Shown: positions 61,610 through 64,000 of the stretch, piece by piece
Position numbering within the stretch: the stretch's first letter is position 1
How the letters are laid out: the number at the start of each line of letters is the position of its first letter
NCBI GenBank assembly: GCA_031399065.1
Contig: JANNOM010000070.1
Location: 1-64,000 of the forward strand
Direction of reading: 5' to 3'
DNA from: JADCRZ01 sp031399065
GTDB taxonomy: Bacteria; Bacteroidota; Bacteroidia; Chitinophagales; Chitinophagaceae
DNA length: 64,000 bases
The notes under the pieces: model-generated
Told to the model about the DNA's origin: nothing
The model's input: the letters and a program-made list of their open reading frames with translations, nothing else
The model's database searches: none
Translations under genes and position numbers: made by a program

Positions 61610-62059
61610 ATGAAAAAAAATGCCACTATACTTATTTCCATGCTATTGATCCTGCTATTCGTTTACACTGCGATCAGTAAATATTCAGACATGTCCGGCT
61701 TCCAGGCATCGCTGGAAGAATCACCGTTGATAGGGCAATACAGTGTCCCGGTTTCTTACCTGTTACCCTTACTGGAGCTAATAATAGCAGTCTTGCTTTT
61801 AATCCCCAAAACCAGGCTGCCGGGGCTTTTCGCATCTTTCTGGTTAATGCTCGCCTTTACGCTTTATATCGGCTATATGCTGGTGTTTACACCGGATCTC
61901 CCCTGTTCATGTGGAGGTATCATCAGTGAAATGACCTGGCCACAGCACCTTATTTTTAATATCTTTTTTACCCTTTTAGCCTTTGCAGGATACCGGCTTC
62001 ATAAGCATGACCGCTACCCGGGTGCCCCTCCGAATACTATATCCTATACCTATAAGTAA
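61610..62059 (+). CDS. MauE/DoxX-family redox membrane protein
   Basis: A 149-aa protein with four hydrophobic helices. It starts MKKNATILISMLLILLFVYTAISKYSD, with the YTAISKYSD motif of the family, and has PCSCGG (near 104-109), a Cys pair that may shuttle electrons. MauE-type proteins support disulfide formation or maturation of partner peptides. In Chitinophagaceae they often lie beside peptide modification genes, and here the lanthipeptide-synthetase-like gene is 430 bp downstream. Confidence 0.88.
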   Translation: MKKNATILISMLLILLFVYTAISKYSDMSGFQASLEESPLIGQYSVPVSYLLPLLELIIAVLLLIPKTRLPGLFASFWLMLAFTLYIGYMLVFTPDLPCSCGGIISEMTWPQHLIFNIFFTLLAFAGYRLHKHDRYPGAPPNTISYTYK

Positions 62060-62130
62060 CACCATACTTCTTAAAAAAGCCTTTGACATAATAAAATCTT
62101 ATCACCATCAAAACAATTAAAACCTTAGTC

Positions 62131-62424
62131 ATGCAACACTTACAGTTAGAGCGTTTGAAACGCATAGACCAGTTGATCCGCATTAAAGGTACCGGAACGC
62201 CTGCTCAACTCGCACAACGTTTGGGTTTTTCGGAAAGAACAGTTTATGATTATCTGAACATGATGAAAGACATGGGCGCACCCATTAAATACTGCAATTT
62301 CCGCCAAAGCTATTATTACGAGCAGGACGGCAATTTCCAGATTGGCTTCTATGCACGCAAGACAGCCATTATATGGATATGGCTGCTGGAAGATTTACTG
62401 GGCTTTGACAGAGTGCTGGCGTAG
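62131..62424 (+). CDS. Small DeoR/HTH_11-type DNA-binding protein
   Basis: A 97-aa protein with a winged-helix domain: LERLKRIDQLIRIKGTGTPAQLAQRLGFSERTVYDYLNMM is a clear HTH_11 pattern. The tail contains YYYEQDGNFQIGFY and a tryptophan-rich hydrophobic end. It lies 71 bp after the MauE gene and 68 bp before the kinase-LanC gene, so it is a likely local regulator of the peptide modification genes. Confidence 0.82.
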   Translation: MQHLQLERLKRIDQLIRIKGTGTPAQLAQRLGFSERTVYDYLNMMKDMGAPIKYCNFRQSYYYEQDGNFQIGFYARKTAIIWIWLLEDLLGFDRVLA

Positions 62425-62492
62425 TAACATCATCTTCTACTGCAATACTACTGCAGTTATGCAACGTAGATTAGCCATCTAAAACCAGTTAT

Positions 62493-64000
62493 ATGAAAAC
62501 AGAAACGCAGGAAGAACGCGCTAGCGAAGTACCGGAAGCCGAAGTGGGGCCTGCCCGGAAAGCCGTTAAAAAAAGCGGCAACCGTGTAGGATATCATTAC
62601 ATCATAATAAAAAGCTATAAAGAAAGCCAGAAGAATGATGTGGTAAAATGTCTGTACATCAAGAGCCTTACCCGGTTTGGATTTTGTGTTATAAAAGAAG
62701 GCAGCTATGGCGATACGAAAGATAAGAATGGCCGCGACATTATAGACCGGCTAAAATGGCAACAGCAGTTACATGAAGAGTTGCAGGATAAACTGCCGAT
62801 GCCCCGCCTGCTTGGCCATTTTGAAGAAAAGGGTAATTATTACCTGGTAATAGAACATATCAAAGGCAAGGCATTACAGAAAGTATGCGCACAAAACAGG
62901 AAAGAATTAAGGCAATCCGTCATTAATGGCGGCAGGCTAGGATTAAAATTCGTTGACTACCTTATCCAGATGGCAGGCATCCTTGAAACCCTGCATTCGA
63001 ACCAGGTAGTGCACCGGGATGCCACGCCCAATAACTATATGATTACTCCCGGTGGCAAAGTGGCTCTTATTGATATGGAAATGTGCTACTCGTTAAAAAA
63101 GCAATATCCGTTACCTGCCTTCCAGTTGGGTACTTACGGCTATATGTCGCCCCAGCAGGAACTAACACAGACACCCACTACAGCAGAAGACATATTTGCC
63201 TTAGGTGCTATTACACTACAAATCTGGTCGGGCGTATCTCCCGGCAAAATGACGGGTGAAGCTTCTGAAGCGCTCGCGCAAAAAATCATGTTCTTTATCA
63301 ACGATAAAAAAGTGGCAGACATGGTGATGCAATGTATGTCGTCCAAAGATGACGAACGCCCATCTGCCGACCAGGTAAAGCAGGTACTCGAACAGTATAA
63401 GACAGATCTCAAAGAAAAGATACCCAGACCGGCTTACCTGCCCCGGCTTTATGCAAAAGAGGATATGCTGGCCTCCATCCAGAAAGCCATTACCACCCTT
63501 GCTTCCCCCCTGATGGCGGACGAAACAAAAGGCTGGTTTGCTGATGATATGTCACCGGCCCCAGCAGAGGATAAACATAAACTGCGTAAAAGATGGTATG
63601 CCAGTTATAACCGGGGTGTAAGCGGTATTATCTATATGCTGGCCCAGGCAAATGGTGCGGGGCTCGATACTACTGTTACACGGCCCTATATTCAGAAAGC
63701 ACTGGATCTTATCAGGGAGAAATACATCAACCGCATAGAAAAGGCTAAAACCGGTCTTCATTTCGGGTCCGATGGGGTTGCCGCTACACTGGCAACGGCG
63801 ATACACCAGGGATTGATAAATCCAACAACAGAATACCTTAATTGGATCGGCGAGTTATTGGAAAAAGAAAACACCGGACCTGACATGATGAAAGGTGCGC
63901 CGGGACAAGGGATGGCTGTTATGATCAGCAGTCCCTTCCTGGGTACGCAAATGGTGAAGGAAAGGCTTCATAATCTTATACAGCTACTTATACAAAAGCA
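62493..64000 (+). CDS. Ser/Thr kinase-LanC fusion, class III/IV lanthipeptide-synthetase-like (3' partial)
   Basis: At least 502 codons; the frame is open to the last base. A 30-residue polar start is followed by a protein kinase domain: CVIKEG (Lys68), ILETLHSNQVVHRDATPNNYMI (Asp176, Asn181), LIDMEMC in place of DFG, and GTYGYMSPQQE. From about 373 a LanC-like cyclase region begins, with glycine motifs GVSGIIYMLAQ, GLHFGSDGVAATLATAI and MKGAPGQGMAVM. Class III/IV synthetases have a phospho-Ser/Thr lyase domain before the kinase. Here an in-frame stop lies 19 bp before the ATG, so no lyase is fused. Zn ligands of the cyclase would lie beyond 64000. The precursor peptide is not in the window. 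Confidence 0.85.
   Translation, partial: MKTETQEERASEVPEAEVGPARKAVKKSGNRVGYHYIIIKSYKESQKNDVVKCLYIKSLTRFGFCVIKEGSYGDTKDKNGRDIIDRLKWQQQLHEELQDKLPMPRLLGHFEEKGNYYLVIEHIKGKALQKVCAQNRKELRQSVINGGRLGLKFVDYLIQMAGILETLHSNQVVHRDATPNNYMITPGGKVALIDMEMCYSLKKQYPLPAFQLGTYGYMSPQQELTQTPTTAEDIFALGAITLQIWSGVSPGKMTGEASEALAQKIMFFINDKKVADMVMQCMSSKDDERPSADQVKQVLEQYKTDLKEKIPRPAYLPRLYAKEDMLASIQKAITTLASPLMADETKGWFADDMSPAPAEDKHKLRKRWYASYNRGVSGIIYMLAQANGAGLDTTVTRPYIQKALDLIREKYINRIEKAKTGLHFGSDGVAATLATAIHQGLINPTTEYLNWIGELLEKENTGPDMMKGAPGQGMAVMISSPFLGTQMVKERLHNLIQLLIQK

Noticed and set aside
1..64000. CRISPR array, tRNA/rRNA genes, insertion sequences or prophage
   Set aside because: No direct-repeat/spacer pattern, cloverleaf, transposase or phage structural gene was seen by eye; a covariance-model search would be needed to exclude short RNAs fully.

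Overview
The window comes from a Bacteroidota chromosome, most likely a member of the Chitinophagaceae. The evidence is a SusC/SusD pair, two different type IX secretion C-terminal domains, several gene families largely restricted to Bacteroidota, weak ribosome-binding sites and a TAnnTTTG-type promoter. No rRNA, tRNA, IS element, phage or CRISPR array was found.

Region 1 (1-8.9 kb). The window opens inside an error-prone DNA polymerase gene (dnaE2/imuC type). An arsenosugar-type cluster follows: a purine nucleoside phosphorylase whose base- and 5'-pocket residues look like those of MTA phosphorylase, a DUF547 protein, an AhpD-like protein, the radical SAM enzyme ArsS, two cluster-specific glycosyltransferases, a PlsC-like acyltransferase and a two-domain VOC protein. 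The acyltransferase suggests the product may become a lipid. No arsM is present in the window.

Region 2 (9.9-31.6 kb). This is a polysaccharide utilisation locus. It holds a GH97 enzyme, galM, a PKD surface lipoprotein, SusD, SusC, two DUF4874-DUF4832 proteins, a transmembrane acetyltransferase of the HGSNAT type, a LacI regulator, an N-acetylhexosamine-1-kinase-like protein, a GH109 alpha-N-acetylgalactosaminidase, a FucP/NagP-type sugar transporter, galE with a small gatekeeper residue, and a secreted beta-helix protein. CAAACGTTTG operators, three of them in tandem pairs spaced exactly 21 bp, mark most of the promoters. Together the genes suggest breakdown of a polymer with alpha-linked galactose and N-acetylgalactosamine, perhaps partly de-N-acetylated (galactosaminogalactan-like). 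The substrate is an inference.

Region 3 (31.7-50 kb) is mixed: an erythromycin-esterase-like protein, a T9SS LamG protein, a GH28-like beta-helix protein, two small stress-type proteins, a two-component system with a TonB-type receptor, a redox/SDR operon opposite an HxlR regulator with a clear inverted-repeat operator, a GH26 mannanase and an S41 peptidase.

Region 4 (50-61.4 kb) has a PAS histidine kinase with an extra C-terminal domain, two Gfo/Idh/MocA oxidoreductases, a secreted sugar-isomerase-like TIM barrel, an orphan ABC ATPase, an SF1 helicase, ApbE, a formylglycine-generating-enzyme-like protein and an AraC-type regulator.

Region 5 (61.6-64 kb) has a MauE/DoxX membrane protein, a small HTH protein and the first 502 codons of a Ser/Thr kinase-LanC fusion. 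The fusion resembles class III/IV lanthipeptide synthetases but has no N-terminal lyase domain. It runs off the window.
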